This document shows, in pieces, positions 63,578-64,000 of a DNA stretch of 64,000 nt. The first letter of the stretch is position 1; every line of letters begins with the position of its first letter. The stretch comes from Haloarcula mannanilytica. GTDB lineage: Archaea; Halobacteriota; Halobacteria; Halobacteriales; Haloarculaceae. Where the stretch lies: positions 1-64,000 of the forward strand of contig NZ_BIXZ01000006.1 in the NCBI RefSeq assembly GCF_005406125.1, written 5' to 3'. A program made the position numbers and the translations under genes. Below the pieces are notes generated by a model. That model had not been told where the DNA came from. It saw nothing but the letters and a program-made list of their open reading frames with translations, and ran no database searches.

Positions 63578-63725
63578 TGGGTAGCTGTTCCGCGGTGGTG
63601 TCTTGAAGATTGTGTCGGGGGAGCGCCACACAGGCTGACAGACACGTGTGCCACGCGCTCGCCCGCCGTCACACACGGGTGAGACCACCGAAAAAGCCAA
63701 ACGACCGTTCCGCGAGTCGGCAGAC

Positions 63726-64000
63726 ATGACCGAGCCGAGTGCCGCGTCTATCGCGTTCCGAGATGCGCGGGTGCTGGACGGGAGCGGTCGCCCTCCGTTC
63801 ACTGCGAGCGTGCGTGTCGCCGACGGTCGAATCGACGCTATCAGCGACGCCCCGCTCGACGCCGACCGCGTCGTCGACCTCGACGGGTCGTATCTCGCGC
63901 CGGGGTTCATCGATATGCATGCCCATTCGGAGCTCCGACTGTTCGAACACCCCGGAGCTGCGGAGAAACTGACCCAGGGGATCACGACGGAAGTCCTCGG
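63726..64000 (+). CDS. N-acyl-D-amino acid deacylase/dihydroorotase-like amidohydrolase (5' part)
   Basis: The window cuts this gene after 91 codons. The visible part has the typical amidohydrolase N-terminal beta domain (RDARVLDGSGRPPFTASVRV; VVDLDGSYLAPGFIDMHAHS) with the metal-binding HxH, then LTQGITTEVLG as in D-aminoacylases. It could hydrolyse N-acyl-D-amino acids or a ring amide. It is divergent from the M20 amidohydrolase, so the two may share control and pathway. The rest lies outside the window. Confidence 0.8.
   Translation, partial: MTEPSAASIAFRDARVLDGSGRPPFTASVRVADGRIDAISDAPLDADRVVDLDGSYLAPGFIDMHAHSELRLFEHPGAAEKLTQGITTEVL

Noticed and set aside
1-64000. CRISPR arrays, rRNA genes, complete tRNAs, replication origin
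   Set aside because: No regularly spaced repeats, no rRNA-like conserved segments, no cloverleaf candidates and no orc/cdc6 gene were seen on either strand.

Overview
The window is about 60% GC and encodes strikingly acidic proteins. It carries Tat lipoproteins, haloarchaea-specific families (DUF7344-type winged-helix/membrane proteins, HalOD1, a Bat-type regulator, RdfA with an SMC-related partner) and many leaderless-looking starts. Together these point to a halophilic archaeon of class Halobacteria. A selenium-dependent molybdenum hydroxylase locus plus a Gfo6-like xylose dehydrogenase suggest Haloarcula or a close relative; the genus is an inference from memory of gene content.

Layout. 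0-10.6 kb is scattered accessory DNA: a Tat-exported iron/cobalamin-type binding lipoprotein behind a DtxR-like box, azlCD, an NAD(P)-binding protein divergent from an HxlR regulator, a xylose-dehydrogenase-like enzyme, two wHTH proteins and a CARDB surface protein, separated by long AT-rich gaps. 11-33 kb is a surface-polysaccharide/glycan island: six glycosyltransferases (two GT2-like and one GT2 of a different type, three GT4), a multi-TM polymerase-like gene broken by an in-frame TAA, a methyltransferase, a flippase, a Gfo/Idh/MocA oxidoreductase, a sugar nucleotidyltransferase, and an unusual trio of a three-CBM6 lipoprotein with two paralogous tailspike-like proteins that lack signal peptides. 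Paralogous DUF7344 proteins lie on both flanks of this island. 33-37 kb is a relic-rich stretch with an 84-bp palindromic repeat (second copy at 1.5 kb) and a complete IS6-family element whose transposase is frameshifted inside a perfect hairpin. 37-46 kb holds a 1,054-residue Bat-type sensor-regulator, HalOD1, the rdfA/SMC-related pair, a ribbon-helix-helix/zinc-ribbon protein, a NadE-like protein with a degenerate P-loop and a divergent S17e-like protein.

46-64 kb is one functional locus for selenium-dependent molybdenum hydroxylases: an SsnA/MtaD-like deaminase; an operon yqeC-mocA-ridA-phnDCE-like (minus strand); tusA-like and selD (plus); an XdhC-YqeB fusion with three DsrE/F/H (TusBCD)-like genes; two tandem copies of a [2Fe-2S] plus Mo-binding subunit pair; an M20 amidohydrolase of the allantoate/carbamoyl amino acid type; and the start of a D-aminoacylase-type amidohydrolase. 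The trait itself (orphan SelD with YqeB/YqeC) is known. What is notable here is the complete Tus-like relay beside selD, the phosphonate-type transporter in the accessory operon, no flavin subunit in view, extra cysteines on both Fe-S subunits and a Cys-to-Ser change in a cluster ligand of one of them. No tRNA, rRNA or CRISPR array was recognised.
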